Position numbers and translations under genes: made by a program. Positions 9,327-19,027 of a stretch of 64,000 nucleotides of DNA are shown piece by piece. The notes below the pieces were generated by a model, which was not told the origin of the DNA, ran no database searches, and saw only the letters and a list, made by a program, of their open reading frames with translations. Every line of letters begins with the position of its first letter. Position 1 is the first letter of the stretch. Origin of the DNA: Photobacterium piscicola (GTDB lineage: Bacteria > Pseudomonadota > Gammaproteobacteria > Enterobacterales > Vibrionaceae); assembly GCF_900166965.1 (NCBI RefSeq), contig NZ_FUZI01000005.1:1-64000 (forward strand). Direction: 5' to 3'.

Positions 9327-10397
9327 TTATTTAATTCTATTTTGTAGAAACGGCACTAACTCTTGATGGGCTTTTCGTAATACTTGTTCTGTTGTTTCCC
9401 AACTAATACACGCATCGGTAATTGAGACCCCGTAAGCCATATCTTGTAATGGTAAATCTGCGCTTTGACTCCCTTCATTAAGGTGACTTTCAATCATTAA
9501 ACCAATAATTGAACGATTGCCTTCTCGAATTTGATGAATCACATCTGTCGCGACTAAAGGCTGACGCTGATAATCTTTAAGAGAGTTTGCGTGGCTACAG
9601 TCTATCATCAGCGATGGCGTCAGACCTGAGACTGTCATTTCTGTTTCGCACTCAGCCACTGATACAGAATCATAATTGGTTTGTTTACCACCACGTAAAA
9701 TAACATGACCATCAGGATTACCTTGCGTTGCAAGTAGAGCAACTTGTCCATTAGGATTAATCCCCATGAACTTATGTCCAGATGCTGCCGCTTGCATTGC
9801 ATTAATAGCCGTCGCTAAGCTGCCATCAGTGCCATTTTTGAATCCGACTGGCATCGATAATCCGCTCGCCATCTCACGGTGTGTTTGTGACTCAGTAGTG
9901 CGAGCACCAATAGCAGACCAGCTAAACAAGTCACCTAAATATTGGGGGCTGATCGGATCAAGAGCTTCAGTCGCAACAGGTATTCCCTCTTCAACTAAAT
10001 CAATCAGTAATTGACGCCCAATATGTAGCCCTTCTTCAATTTCAAACGAACCGTCAAGATAAGGATCGTTAATTAATCCTTTCCAACCCACTGTTGTACG
10101 CGGTTTTTCAAAGTACACCCGCATCACAATATAAAGCTGGTCATCTAATTCAGCCGCCAAGCGTTTTAACTTTTGAGCATATGCTTTCGCTTGTTCAATA
10201 TCATGAATCGAGCACGGCCCACATACCACCAATAAGCGATGATCGCGATGATGAATAATATCGGCAATCGTTTGACGTGACTGCTCAATAAATGCCAACG
10301 CCGTACTAGATACTGCCATCTTACGTTTCAATTGTGCAGGCGTAATTAATACGGATTCTTCTGCAATATGAATGTTGTTTAAGCCATCTTTTTCCAT
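9327..10397 (-). CDS. aroF: 3-deoxy-7-phosphoheptulonate synthase (DAHP synthase), AroF type
   Basis: This enzyme condenses phosphoenolpyruvate with erythrose 4-phosphate in the first step of the shikimate pathway. The class I signatures are clear: LLVVCGPCSIHD near residue 55-66, the MRVYFEKPRTTVGWKG phosphate/PEP-binding segment near 92-107, and IDCSHANSLKD near 265. The 356 residues match E. coli AroF. Its operon with tyrA and the strong TyrR box in front argue for the tyrosine-controlled isozyme. The allosteric specificity is inferred from context. Confidence 0.94.
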   Translation of the reverse strand: MEKDGLNNIHIAEESVLITPAQLKRKMAVSSTALAFIEQSRQTIADIIHHRDHRLLVVCGPCSIHDIEQAKAYAQKLKRLAAELDDQLYIVMRVYFEKPRTTVGWKGLINDPYLDGSFEIEEGLHIGRQLLIDLVEEGIPVATEALDPISPQYLGDLFSWSAIGARTTESQTHREMASGLSMPVGFKNGTDGSLATAINAMQAAASGHKFMGINPNGQVALLATQGNPDGHVILRGGKQTNYDSVSVAECETEMTVSGLTPSLMIDCSHANSLKDYQRQPLVATDVIHQIREGNRSIIGLMIESHLNEGSQSADLPLQDMAYGVSITDACISWETTEQVLRKAHQELVPFLQNRIK

Positions 10398-10457
10398 CAG
10401 TGATCTCTGCCAGTTATAAATATTCTATCACCAACATAACAACTGCATCATCACCTT

Positions 10458-10514
10458 TGCAACAACTTGTAAACATAAAATGCCATTTGTAAACTTTTAT
10501 TTACAAATGGCATT
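10458..10514 (-). promoter_or_regulatory. TyrR boxes in a long dyad upstream of aroF
   Basis: TGTAAA-CTTTTA-TTTACA at 10488-10505 is a perfect TyrR strong box (TGTAAA-N6-TTTACA). It is embedded in a larger perfect inverted repeat with 15-bp arms (10479-10493 and 10500-10514). A weaker candidate box TGCAAC-N6-TAAACA lies at 10458-10475, with centres 30 bp apart. TyrR with tyrosine represses aroF-tyrA in E. coli. Confidence 0.85.
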
Positions 10515-10768
10515 CTAATTGGTTTCACAACTTTTTATTATGACAGCTATCTCAAACGCTATTGAATTAAAAATACATCAACAGCTATACCACATTAAAA
10601 ACGTGCTTATATTAGCAAATATCGAGAGAAGTTATTATTGAACACTAATGCATATCACATTCATAACATTATCTTAAGAAGCTAAAAATTGAAACCATTA
10701 CACTGGTTGGCAGCAGAAATAATGCAATCCCTTTTAGTTGAGTCACACATTAGATAACGAGGATATAT
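10515..10768. other. Intergenic region upstream of the CstA-family gene
   Basis: This is the rest of the divergent aroF/cstA-like intergenic region. It is AT-rich with no credible ORF. The only clear signal is the Shine-Dalgarno AGGA five bases before the ATG at 10769. No confident promoter or activator site was found. Confidence 0.5.
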
Positions 10769-12256
10769 ATGGCGTGGTTTTTACTCTGTGTTGCTGCCCT
10801 AATTGGCGGCTATTTTATTTATGGTAGCTTTATTGAAAAAGTCTTTGGTGTAAATGTTAACCGCCAAACTCCCGCTTATACCAAGCAAGATGGAGTCGAT
10901 TATGTCCCGATGTCTAATAATAAAGTCTACTTGGTGCAGCTATTAAACATTGCGGGGGTCGGTCCTATATTTGGTCCGATTATGGGCGCACTTTACGGCC
11001 CGGCGGCAATGTTATGGATTGTTCTAGGCTGTATTTTTGCGGGCGCCGTCCACGATTATTTCTCAGGCATGCTTTCAGTTCGTAACGGTGGCGCATCAGT
11101 CCCCACATTAACAGGACGCTACTTGGGTAACGGTGCAAAACATTTTATGAATATCTTTGCTATCGTACTGTTACTGCTTGTGGGGGTTGTATTTGTTTCA
11201 GCACCAGCAGGAATGATCACTAATTTAATTAACGATCAAACTAACTTAAATGTCTCGATGACCACCATGGTTGTGATTATTTTTAGTTACTATATTTTGG
11301 CAACAATTGTACCGGTAGATAAAATCATTGGCCGTTTTTATCCTTTCTTTGGCGCATTACTGATTTTTATGTCCGTAGGTTTAATCACCGCTATTGGCAT
11401 TTCAGATGAACACGAATTATTAGGCGGTTTTGAAATTAGTCATATGTTCACCAACATGAACCCTAATGACTTACCATTATGGCCAGCGCTGTTTATCACC
11501 ATTGCTTGTGGTGCAATTTCAGGTTTTCATGCCACCCAATCTCCATTAATGGCACGCTGCATTGAAAACGAACAAAATGGTCGATTTATTTTTTATGGTG
11601 CCATGATTGGGGAAGGTATTATTGCGCTAATTTGGTGTGCACTAGCGCTATCATTCTTTGGTTCAATTGAAGCACTCTCTGACGCCGTCGCTAACGGTGG
11701 TCCCGGTAATGTAGTCTATAGCTCATCGTTTGGCTTGTTAGGCGTTTTTGGTGGCATCATTGCCTTTCTTGGAGTGGTAATTTTGCCGATCACTTCGGGT
11801 GATACTGCATTCCGTTCTAGCCGTTTAATTTTGGCTGAATATTTCAATATGGATCAAAAGCCATTACGTAATCGTTTATTAATGGCCATGCCACTGTTTG
11901 TATTAGGCGCCATTTTAACCCAAGTCGATTTTGCGATTATTTGGCGTTACTTTGGCTTTGCAAACCAAACCACAGCTGTAATGATGTTATGGACAGCATC
12001 GGCTTATCTATTACGACTTGATAAATTACATTGGGTAGCAACCATTCCTGCAATGTTCATGACCACGGTATGTATCTGTTTTATTCTCAATAACGATCAA
12101 CTGGGCTTTGGCTTGCCAATGGCGGTATCTACCATTATCGCCATGATAGCGACAATCGGTATTACATTGATGATCATTAAAAAATCACAAGGTAAAGGCG
12201 TGATTGATTGTGATGAAGAGCAGCCAACAACGTCTCCTTTATCGTCAAAAAGCTAA
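10769..12256 (+). CDS. CstA-family carbon-starvation / pyruvate-type transporter (short form)
   Basis: This is a polytopic inner-membrane protein of the CstA family, whose E. coli members (CstA, BtsT) take up pyruvate or peptides. It begins with a hydrophobic helix at about 2-20 and has roughly a dozen membrane segments. The family motifs include QLLNIAGVGPIFGPIMGA (about 56-73) and CGAISGFHATQSP (about 248-260). At 495 residues it lacks the extra C-terminal region of CstA and BtsT (about 700 residues), matching the short form found in many vibrios. Substrate is not shown by the sequence. It stands alone between the divergent aroF and the convergent rplS, with its own terminator. Confidence 0.9.
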   Translation: MAWFLLCVAALIGGYFIYGSFIEKVFGVNVNRQTPAYTKQDGVDYVPMSNNKVYLVQLLNIAGVGPIFGPIMGALYGPAAMLWIVLGCIFAGAVHDYFSGMLSVRNGGASVPTLTGRYLGNGAKHFMNIFAIVLLLLVGVVFVSAPAGMITNLINDQTNLNVSMTTMVVIIFSYYILATIVPVDKIIGRFYPFFGALLIFMSVGLITAIGISDEHELLGGFEISHMFTNMNPNDLPLWPALFITIACGAISGFHATQSPLMARCIENEQNGRFIFYGAMIGEGIIALIWCALALSFFGSIEALSDAVANGGPGNVVYSSSFGLLGVFGGIIAFLGVVILPITSGDTAFRSSRLILAEYFNMDQKPLRNRLLMAMPLFVLGAILTQVDFAIIWRYFGFANQTTAVMMLWTASAYLLRLDKLHWVATIPAMFMTTVCICFILNNDQLGFGLPMAVSTIIAMIATIGITLMIIKKSQGKGVIDCDEEQPTTSPLSSKS

Positions 12257-12288
12257 CCTCTGGTAACTAACAGATAGCAATACAAATA

Positions 12289-12316
12289 AACCAGTGCTTA
12301 GCGCTGGTTTTTCTTT
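12289..12316 (+). terminator. Terminator of the CstA-family gene
   Basis: The imperfect hairpin AACCAGTGC / GCGCTGGTT with loop TTA is followed by TTTTTCTTT, 32 bp after the stop. Confidence 0.82.
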
Positions 12317-12332
12317 ACTCAAATTTAAAGTA

Positions 12333-12362
12333 AAAAAAAGCCCACCATATAGGTGGGCTTTT
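12333..12362 (-). terminator. Terminator of the rpsP-rimM-trmD-rplS operon
   Basis: The hairpin AAAAGCCCACC / GGTGGGCTTTT is followed on the minus strand by a run of T (plus A run 12332-12339), 20 bp after the rplS stop. Confidence 0.9.
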
Positions 12363-12382
12363 CGATAAACGTCAGACGCTTA

Positions 12383-12736
12383 TTATTTCTTAGTAAGCTT
12401 CTCGCGGATACGTGCTGATTTACCAGAACGCTCACGTAGGTAGTACAACTTGGCACGACGTACTGCACCACGACGTTTAACAGTAATGCTGTCAACTACT
12501 GGAGAGTGAGTTTGGAACGCACGCTCAACGCCTTCACCGTTCGACATTTTACGAACAGTAAATGCTGAATGTAGACCACGGTTACGGATTGCGATTACAA
12601 CGCCTTCAAAAGCCTGTAGACGCTCACGGTCACCTTCTTTTACCTTAACTTGTACAACAACAGTGTCACCTGGTGCGAAAGTCGGTAGGTCTGTTTTTAG
12701 TTGCTCTTGCTCAAGAGCTTTAATGATGTTACTCAT
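12383..12736 (-). CDS. rplS: 50S ribosomal protein bL19
   Basis: This large-subunit protein sits at the 30S-50S interface. The 117 residues and the motifs [14 protein letters not shown] (about 22-35) and the C-terminal [22 protein letters not shown] are those of L19 (115 in E. coli). It is the last gene of the rpsP-rimM-trmD-rplS operon, 37 bp after trmD. Confidence 0.98.
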   Translation of the reverse strand: MSNIIKALEQEQLKTDLPTFAPGDTVVVQVKVKEGDRERLQAFEGVVIAIRNRGLHSAFTVRKMSNGEGVERAFQTHSPVVDSITVKRRGAVRRAKLYYLRERSGKSARIREKLTKK

Positions 12737-12773
12737 TTGGTATATACCCTAGAATAAACTGATACTAAATTAA

Positions 12774-13520
12774 TTAAATGCTTGCTTTATATTCGCGGAT
12801 AAATTCCGCGAGCAAGAATTCCTGATCGTCAGTCAGAGCTAGGTTTTCCAGGAGCTCTGGTCTTCTCAGCCATGTACGGCCTAACGATTGCTTTAATCGC
12901 CAGCGACTAATTTCTTTATGATTGCCAGACATTAATACCGCAGGTACTTCATGCCCGTCCAACAATTCAGGTCTTGTATAATGAGGACAATCTAACCAAC
13001 CATTTGCAAAAGAATCTTCTTCTGCTGACGCAAAATCACCCAGTACACCCGGAACAAACCGAACCACTGCATCAATCAACGTCATGGCAGGTAATTCGCC
13101 ACCCGTTAACACAAAATCACCGATAGACCATTCTTCGTCTACCTCTTGCTGGATAATGCGCTCATCAACCCCTTCATAGCGACCACAGATAAGAATTAAA
13201 TTCTCTGTCTGCGCTAACTCCTCAACACCAGCTTGATCCAGCTTACGGCCTTGAGGGGAAAGGTAGATTACTTTAGCCTGACCTTTTGCAGACTTTTTGG
13301 CAGTGTGAATGGCATCGCGCAAAGGCTGTACCATCATTAACATACCTGGTCCACCACCATACGGTCGATCATCCACCGTACGATGTTTGTCGTGCGTAAA
13401 ATCACGAGGATTCCACGTATCAACACTCAAAAGGCCTTTTTTTACCGCCTGGCCTGTTACCCCATAATTGGTAATGGTAGAGAACATTTCAGGAAAAAGA
13501 CTGATTACTCCAACCCACAT
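12774..13520 (-). CDS. trmD: tRNA (guanine-37-N1)-methyltransferase TrmD
   Basis: TrmD uses S-adenosylmethionine to methylate G37 next to the anticodon, preventing +1 frameshifts. It is a SPOUT trefoil-knot enzyme. The cofactor-binding knot is seen in [11 protein letters not shown] (about 112-122) and [15 protein letters not shown] (about 138-152), with the catalytic Asp in the DCPHYTRPE segment (about 177-185). The length is 248 residues (255 in E. coli). It lies 26 bp downstream of rimM. Confidence 0.98.
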   Translation of the reverse strand: MWVGVISLFPEMFSTITNYGVTGQAVKKGLLSVDTWNPRDFTHDKHRTVDDRPYGGGPGMLMMVQPLRDAIHTAKKSAKGQAKVIYLSPQGRKLDQAGVEELAQTENLILICGRYEGVDERIIQQEVDEEWSIGDFVLTGGELPAMTLIDAVVRFVPGVLGDFASAEEDSFANGWLDCPHYTRPELLDGHEVPAVLMSGNHKEISRWRLKQSLGRTWLRRPELLENLALTDDQEFLLAEFIREYKASI

Positions 13521-13546
13521 ATGCTCACTCGCTTAATTACCGGAGG

Positions 13547-14080
13547 TTAAAACTCAGGATCCCAGTCAACTTCGATCCGCTGAGCAGTGCGATCAATCAA
13601 CTTGATGACCTGCTCATCGAGGAACGGGATTAAACGTTCCTTCTGTCCGAAAGCATCCTTAAGATTTGCCTTAACAACTAACACGTCGTTTGAACCTGTT
13701 TCCAGGATATCAGTGACTTTACCTAGGTCGTAACCTTCAGTAGTGACAACTGACATACCAAACAACTCACGCCAGTAGAATTCTTCATCTGACAATGCGG
13801 GTAGTTGATCAGCCAAAACTGCTACTTCAACATTAGTGAAAACTTGTGCATCCTCGCGGATATCCATGCCTTCTAGTTTAGCAACAAGACCTTGACCGTG
13901 GCGTTTCCATGATTCAACATGGATTTCCGTCCACTCGCCTTTGATTTTAATCATCCAAGGGGTGTAGGAAAAAATACTTTCAGATTGTTCGGTGTAGGAA
14001 AAAACTTTGAGCCAACCCTTGATACCGTAGGTGGCACCCAGTTTACCGACAATAATGTGGTCTTGGTTTTTAATACTCAT
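13547..14080 (-). CDS. rimM: 16S rRNA maturation factor RimM
   Basis: RimM binds S19 and assists maturation of the 30S head. An N-terminal RimM barrel (about 7-90: [20 protein letters not shown]) precedes a PRC-barrel domain (about 100-172: [23 protein letters not shown], then [11 protein letters not shown]). The 177 residues fit the family (182 in E. coli). It is the second gene of the rpsP operon, starting 27 bp after rpsP. Confidence 0.97.
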   Translation of the reverse strand: MSIKNQDHIIVGKLGATYGIKGWLKVFSYTEQSESIFSYTPWMIKIKGEWTEIHVESWKRHGQGLVAKLEGMDIREDAQVFTNVEVAVLADQLPALSDEEFYWRELFGMSVVTTEGYDLGKVTDILETGSNDVLVVKANLKDAFGQKERLIPFLDEQVIKLIDRTAQRIEVDWDPEF

Positions 14081-14107
14081 CGTTTTTCTCTTGTACCTAA
14101 GTACTAA

Positions 14108-14359
14108 TTAAGCTACAGCTTTAGCTGCATCTTTGATTAGTTTAGCTACACGATCAGTCGCAGATGCGCCTTGACCTAACCAGTGGTTTACGCGATCTAG
14201 ATCTAAACGTAAACGCTCTTCTTGACCCTTAGCTAGTGGGTTGAAGAAACCGATTTGCTCGATGTTTGCGCCGTCACGTGGAGCACGTGCGTCAGCAACA
14301 ACGATTTGATAGAATGGACGCTTCTTAGCGCCGTGACGTGCCAAACGAATGGTTACCAT
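14108..14359 (-). CDS. rpsP: 30S ribosomal protein bS16
   Basis: This small-subunit protein is needed for 30S assembly. Its 83 residues begin [20 protein letters not shown], the S16 signature, and include the family motif [15 protein letters not shown] at about 28-42. It is the first gene of the rpsP-rimM-trmD-rplS operon. The 170 bp upstream, down to ffh, carry no other gene. Confidence 0.98.
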   Translation of the reverse strand: MVTIRLARHGAKKRPFYQIVVADARAPRDGANIEQIGFFNPLAKGQEERLRLDLDRVNHWLGQGASATDRVAKLIKDAAKAVA

Positions 14360-14529
14360 ATCGTCCTCTTTGCATTACTGTAAATTAAATGACCCCGCTA
14401 TAATAACGAGGTCCGTGCCAAAATAAAGCCTCGGAATTTTACCCTTTGGGGCGACGAATGCAACTGCTTTAGTTACTTTTTCACCGTTTAAGTAGAATAA
14501 AAGCTTTAAAACCATTAAAAATCAGACTA

Positions 14530-15897
14530 TTAACGGCCTGGGAACATACCGCCACCAGGCATCATGCCTTTCATTTGACGCATCATATTCTTCATTCCAC
14601 CCTTTTGCATCTTTTTCATCATCTTTTGCATCTGGGTAAATTGCTTCAATAAACGGTTCACATCTTGTACTTGAGTACCAGAACCAGCAGCAATACGCTT
14701 CTTACGTGAGCCTTTAATTAACTCAGGTCGAGCACGTTCGCCTTTCGTCATTGAATTGATGATAGCTTCCATTTGCATGAAGATTTTATCGTCAACTTTA
14801 TCTTTCATATCACCGGGTAATTGCGACATACCAGGAAGTTTGTCGAGCATGCCCATCATGCCGCCCATGTTTTTCATTTGCTGAAGCTGGCTACGGAAAT
14901 CTTCAAGATCAAACCCTTTTTTATCTTTAAATTTCTTAGCTAATTTTTCTGCTTCTTTTTTATCAACGTTACGTTCTAGATCTTCGATCAACGATAAAAC
15001 GTCACCCATACCTAAAATACGGGAAGCAACACGGTCAGGATGGAACGGTTCTAAAGCATCTGTTTTTTCACCGACACCTAAAAACTTAATTGGTTTACCT
15101 GTAATATGACGTACAGATAATGCCGCACCACCACGTGCATCACCATCAACCTTGGTTAAAATAACACCGGTTAGTGGCAATGCATCATTAAATGCTTTCG
15201 CTGTATTGGCCGCATCTTGACCCGTCATGGCATCAACCACGAACAAGGTTTCAACCGGATTTAGCGCTTGATGGATGTCTTTGATCTCACCCATCATTTC
15301 TTCATCAACGTGCAAACGGCCTGCGGTATCGACAATTACCACATCATAGAACTTGGTTTTTCCGTGTTCTAGCGCTGCTTTTACAATCGTTAATGGTTTT
15401 TGCTCAACGCTTGATGGGAAGAAATCCACACCAACATCGGTTGCCAATGTTTCAAGCTGTTTGATTGCCGCTGGGCGGTAAACATCGGCAGAAACAACCA
15501 AAACTTTCTTTTTGTCACGCTCTTTTAAAAGCTTACCTAATTTACCTACACTGGTGGTTTTACCCGCACCTTGTAAACCAGCCATTAAGATAACAGCAGG
15601 CGGTTGGCAGCTTAAATCAAGTGCTTCATTGCCTTCGCCCATTACAGATTCTAGTTCAGATTGAACAATCTTAATGAACTCTTGGCCAGGCGTGAGGCTT
15701 TTTGATACTTCAGTACCTACTGCACGCTCTTTTACACGCTTAACGAATTCGCGAACAACAGGTAGCGCAACGTCGGCTTCGAGTAATGCCATCCGCACTT
15801 CACGCAAGGTATCCTTTATATTGTCATCCGTAAGACGACCACGGCCGCTGACATTTTTAAGCGTTCGCGATAAACGCTCGGTTAAATTTTCGAACAT
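14530..15897 (-). CDS. ffh: Signal recognition particle GTPase Ffh
   Basis: With 4.5S RNA, Ffh recognises signal sequences emerging from the ribosome and delivers them to FtsY and SecYEG. The N domain is about 1-90. The GTPase has P-loop GLQGAGKTT at 107-115, DTAGRL near 190 and TKVDGDARGG near 247. The methionine-rich M domain follows from about 325 to the end, with the RNA-binding helix GSRKKRIAAGSGTQVQDVNRLLKQF near 396-420. The 455 residues match the family (453 in E. coli). It is divergent from ypjD, as in E. coli. Confidence 0.98.
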   Translation of the reverse strand: MFENLTERLSRTLKNVSGRGRLTDDNIKDTLREVRMALLEADVALPVVREFVKRVKERAVGTEVSKSLTPGQEFIKIVQSELESVMGEGNEALDLSCQPPAVILMAGLQGAGKTTSVGKLGKLLKERDKKKVLVVSADVYRPAAIKQLETLATDVGVDFFPSSVEQKPLTIVKAALEHGKTKFYDVVIVDTAGRLHVDEEMMGEIKDIHQALNPVETLFVVDAMTGQDAANTAKAFNDALPLTGVILTKVDGDARGGAALSVRHITGKPIKFLGVGEKTDALEPFHPDRVASRILGMGDVLSLIEDLERNVDKKEAEKLAKKFKDKKGFDLEDFRSQLQQMKNMGGMMGMLDKLPGMSQLPGDMKDKVDDKIFMQMEAIINSMTKGERARPELIKGSRKKRIAAGSGTQVQDVNRLLKQFTQMQKMMKKMQKGGMKNMMRQMKGMMPGGGMFPGR

Positions 15898-16098
15898 GTG
15901 GTGCTACTCGCTCGTTACGCAACTCAATCAAAATTGCAAAATTATCAAAATTACTGCAAGTATACCGCAAAAAAGCTCGGTCTTTCATGTAAACCCACAG
16001 CTCTTTTTGGGATTACATTGGCGACGAAGGTTTGAGCAGGGTATAATTGCTGCCTCTAAATATTAAAAATAGCTATTCGTTACTAAGGAGCTCTCTGG

Positions 16099-16902
16099 TT
16101 GACTATGGACATGCTAATTGCCATCCCTGCAGTATGCTTTTATATCATTGCACTGCTGCTTGTTGTCCCAGGACTTGCTAACAATAATGGTATTAAAACT
16201 CAACCGGTTTTTATTACCGCCATTATTGCTATTGCCTTACATTTGCTATTACTTAAAGATCTTATTTTTGCCACAACGGGTCAAAACCTCAGTATCCTTA
16301 ACGTTGCATCACTGATTAGCGTTATTGTTGCCAGTTTAACCACGCTTGCAATGTTAAAAATGCGGATTTGGTTCCTATTACCTGTTGTATACAGCTTTGC
16401 TGCGATTAACTTGTTTGCCGCCACTATGTTACCTGGTGCCTTTATTACCCATTTAGAAGCCCAACCGCAAGCTTTAGTGCATATTTCTATCGCATTGTTC
16501 TCATATTCAACGCTAATGATCGCAACTTTATATGCGTTACAACTGGCTTGGCTTGATCATAAATTAAAGCATAAAAAAAGCTTACAGATTAATCCTAACA
16601 TTCCACCATTAATGATGGTAGAGCGCCAACTTTTCAAGATCATTATCGTCGGTTATAGTTTATTAACCGTCACACTGATCAGCGGCTACTTCTTTATTGG
16701 CGACATTATTGCCCAAGGTAAAACCCATAAAGCCATTCTATCTTTACTGGCTTGGATAATTTACAGCGTACTGTTATGGGGACATTACCGCCAAGGCTGG
16801 CGCGGGCGTAAAGTCGTTTGGTTTAGCCTCGCCGGTGCTTTTTTACTGACATTAGCCTATTTCGGAAGCCGTTTTGTCAAAGAAATTATCATTGGTAGCT
16901 AG
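16099..16902 (+). CDS. ypjD: YpjD-family inner-membrane protein with cytochrome c assembly domain
   Basis: This is a polytopic inner-membrane protein with about eight helices and a CcsA/CcmC-like cytochrome c assembly domain. E. coli YpjD and Salmonella CorE are homologues, the latter linked to cobalt/magnesium handling through its neighbour. Family motifs seen are NLSILNVASL (about 60-69), ITHLEAQPQALVHISIALFSY (about 114-134), LYALQLAWLD and the C-terminal WGHYRQGWRGRKVVW. A TTG start at 16099 was chosen because AAGGAG lies 8 bases upstream; the ATG at 16105 would be 14 bases away. It is followed by corB, the same pairing as in enterobacteria. Confidence 0.9.
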   Translation: MTMDMLIAIPAVCFYIIALLLVVPGLANNNGIKTQPVFITAIIAIALHLLLLKDLIFATTGQNLSILNVASLISVIVASLTTLAMLKMRIWFLLPVVYSFAAINLFAATMLPGAFITHLEAQPQALVHISIALFSYSTLMIATLYALQLAWLDHKLKHKKSLQINPNIPPLMMVERQLFKIIIVGYSLLTVTLISGYFFIGDIIAQGKTHKAILSLLAWIIYSVLLWGHYRQGWRGRKVVWFSLAGAFLLTLAYFGSRFVKEIIIGS

Positions 16903-17025
16903 TTACGCTACAGACACCTAAATTATTGCTACACTTATTTTTATAATAGCTGCTGCTTTATCTATATATTGTTCAGTTATTCAATGACTAACAATATTTG
17001 CTTAATCTGTTAAGGACTGCCCCTT

Positions 17026-18336
17026 TTGGACCAAATTTCCACAGGCTTATTATTTGCTTTACTTGCTCTTATGATCATCATTTCAGCTTACTTTTCAAGT
17101 TCTGAAACGGGAATGATGACCCTCAACCGTTATAAGTTACGCCACCTTGCCAGTCAAGGACATAAAGGGGCTCAGCGAGTAGAGAAACTCCTTTCACGTA
17201 CCGACCGTTTATTAGGCTTAATTCTGATCGGTAATAACCTGGTTAATATTATTGCATCAGCCATTGCGACCATTATTGGCATGCGCCTTTACGGTGATGC
17301 TGGCGTCGCTATTGCAACGGCAGTATTGACTATTGTGATCCTTGTTTTTGCTGAAGTAACACCAAAAACAGTAGCAGCACTGTATCCAGAAAAAGTCTCT
17401 TATACTAGCAGCATCTTACTTAACATATTAATGAAATTACTCTACCCATTAGTATGGTTTGTTAATGGCATTACGAATGGCTTCTTGTTTATTCTAGGTG
17501 TCAAAAAAGATAACGATACCGCATCAAATATTAACTCTGAAGAGCTGCGTACTATTGTTAATGAAGCGGGTTCACTGATCCCTCGTCGTCACCAAGATAT
17601 GTTGATTTCTATTCTTGATTTAGAAAATGTCACCGTAGAAGAGTTAATGATTCCCCGCAATGAAATCGCGGCGATCAATGTCAATGATGATTGGAAATCC
17701 ATTGTGCGCCAGTTAAGCCATTCGGCACATGGCCGTATTGTCTTATATCGCGACAGTATTGATGAGGTGGTTGGTATGTTACGTGTCCGTGAAGCCTACC
17801 GCTTAATGATGGATAAGAATGATTTCAGCAAAGAAAACCTACTGCGTGCCGCTGATGAAGTGTATTTCATTCCAGAAGGTACACCGCTCAATATTCAGCT
17901 ATTAAAGTTTCAACGCAATAAAGAGCGTATCGGTTTAATTGTTGATGAATACGGTGATATTCAAGGTTTAATCACTGTTGAAGATATTCTAGAAGAGATC
18001 GTCGGCGAGTTTACCACCTCAATTGCACCTACGCTGGCCGAAGAGATTACCTTACAAAAAGATGGTAGCTTATTAATTGAAGGCAGTGCCAATATTCGCG
18101 ACCTTAATAAGAGCTTAAACTGGCAATTACCAACAGATGGGCCTCGTACATTAAATGGCTTTATTCTTGAACATTTAGAATATATTCCAGATGAAAAGAT
18201 CAAAGTTGATATTAACGGTCATAAAATGGAAATCATTGAGGTTGCTGGTAATATGATTAAATTAGTGAAAGTATTGCCGACAAACAATAATCCAGAGAAG
18301 CAATCTAAAACAGAACAAAAGCTTAACAACCACTGA
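17026..18336 (+). CDS. corB: CorB/YfjD-type transporter (CNNM/HlyC-CorC family)
   Basis: This is an inner-membrane protein of the CNNM/CorB family, implicated in Mg2+ or Co2+ export. A DUF21 transmembrane domain covers about residues 1-190 (SSSETGMMTLNRYKLRHLA near 25-43). A CBS-pair domain follows (about 205-330; VEELMIPRNEIAAI and GLIVDEYGDIQGLITVEDILEEIVGEF). A C-terminal CorC_HlyC domain ends the protein (about 345-425). The start is TTG at 17026, nine bases after AAGGA. E. coli YfjD is similar in length. It is paired with ypjD (corE-like) and ended by a strong terminator. Substrate is inferred from the family. Confidence 0.9.
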   Translation: MDQISTGLLFALLALMIIISAYFSSSETGMMTLNRYKLRHLASQGHKGAQRVEKLLSRTDRLLGLILIGNNLVNIIASAIATIIGMRLYGDAGVAIATAVLTIVILVFAEVTPKTVAALYPEKVSYTSSILLNILMKLLYPLVWFVNGITNGFLFILGVKKDNDTASNINSEELRTIVNEAGSLIPRRHQDMLISILDLENVTVEELMIPRNEIAAINVNDDWKSIVRQLSHSAHGRIVLYRDSIDEVVGMLRVREAYRLMMDKNDFSKENLLRAADEVYFIPEGTPLNIQLLKFQRNKERIGLIVDEYGDIQGLITVEDILEEIVGEFTTSIAPTLAEEITLQKDGSLLIEGSANIRDLNKSLNWQLPTDGPRTLNGFILEHLEYIPDEKIKVDINGHKMEIIEVAGNMIKLVKVLPTNNNPEKQSKTEQKLNNH

Positions 18337-18382
18337 TCGCACTAGTTTTAATTAATAATCAAAGAAATAGTACTTAAAGAAG

Positions 18383-18422
18383 AAAGCCGCATTATGATTT
18401 TATACACAATGCGGCTTTTTTT
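18383..18422. terminator. Terminator between convergent corB and luxS
   Basis: The arms AAAGCCGCATT / AATGCGGCTTT with a 13-nt loop are followed by a T run on the plus strand. The minus-strand side has a weaker T tract. Confidence 0.85.
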
Positions 18423-18440
18423 AGTATTCAATATTTGTGA

Positions 18441-18959
18441 TTATTTTACGTGTAACTGCTGCAACATTGCTTCAGGTAAAGCAAGAGCATCATTTTTATT
18501 GACCTCAATACCCGCATTGATAATCGCAGTTGCAATCGCTTTTGCTTCTGTTAACGAATGCATACTATAAGTACCGCATTGGTATTCATTGAGCTCAGGT
18601 ATCTGCTCTTGAGTCGCGACGGCTAGCACATCGTTCATTGCCGCCAACCAAGCTTGAGCAACAGTTTGTTCGGTTGGTGTGCCAATCAAGCTCATGTAAA
18701 AACCGGTACGACATCCCATCGGTGAAATATCAATAATTTCCACGGTGGCTGAATTTAGGTGTTGACGCATAAAGCCTGCATACAAATGCTCTAACGTGTG
18801 AATACCACGCTCACTGAGAATATCGGCATTAGGACGACAAAAACGCAAATCAAACACGGTAATCGTATCGCCTTTAGGGGTTTGCATGGTCTTGGCGATC
18901 CGAACTGCTGGCGCATGCATTTTAGTGTGATCGACAGTAAAGCTATCAAGTAACGGCAT
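18441..18959 (-). CDS. luxS: S-ribosylhomocysteine lyase LuxS (autoinducer-2 synthase)
   Basis: LuxS cleaves S-ribosylhomocysteine to homocysteine and DPD, the precursor of the quorum-sensing signal AI-2. It is a cytosolic Fe2+ homodimer. The metal ligands are the HTLEH motif (His54, His58) and the Cys in [11 protein letters not shown] (about 126-136). The catalytic Cys lies in [10 protein letters not shown] (near 83). The 172 residues and the start MPLLDSF are typical. It precedes a lytic-transglycosylase lipoprotein gene rather than sitting in an operon with gshA, but gshA lies just upstream on the same strand. Confidence 0.98.
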   Translation of the reverse strand: MPLLDSFTVDHTKMHAPAVRIAKTMQTPKGDTITVFDLRFCRPNADILSERGIHTLEHLYAGFMRQHLNSATVEIIDISPMGCRTGFYMSLIGTPTEQTVAQAWLAAMNDVLAVATQEQIPELNEYQCGTYSMHSLTEAKAIATAIINAGIEVNKNDALALPEAMLQQLHVK

Positions 18960-19027
18960 TGCTTACTTCTCCTTGTCTTAAAAATAAATCCTAGCACCTA
19001 ATTACTGCAGTGCATATTCCAATTAAC

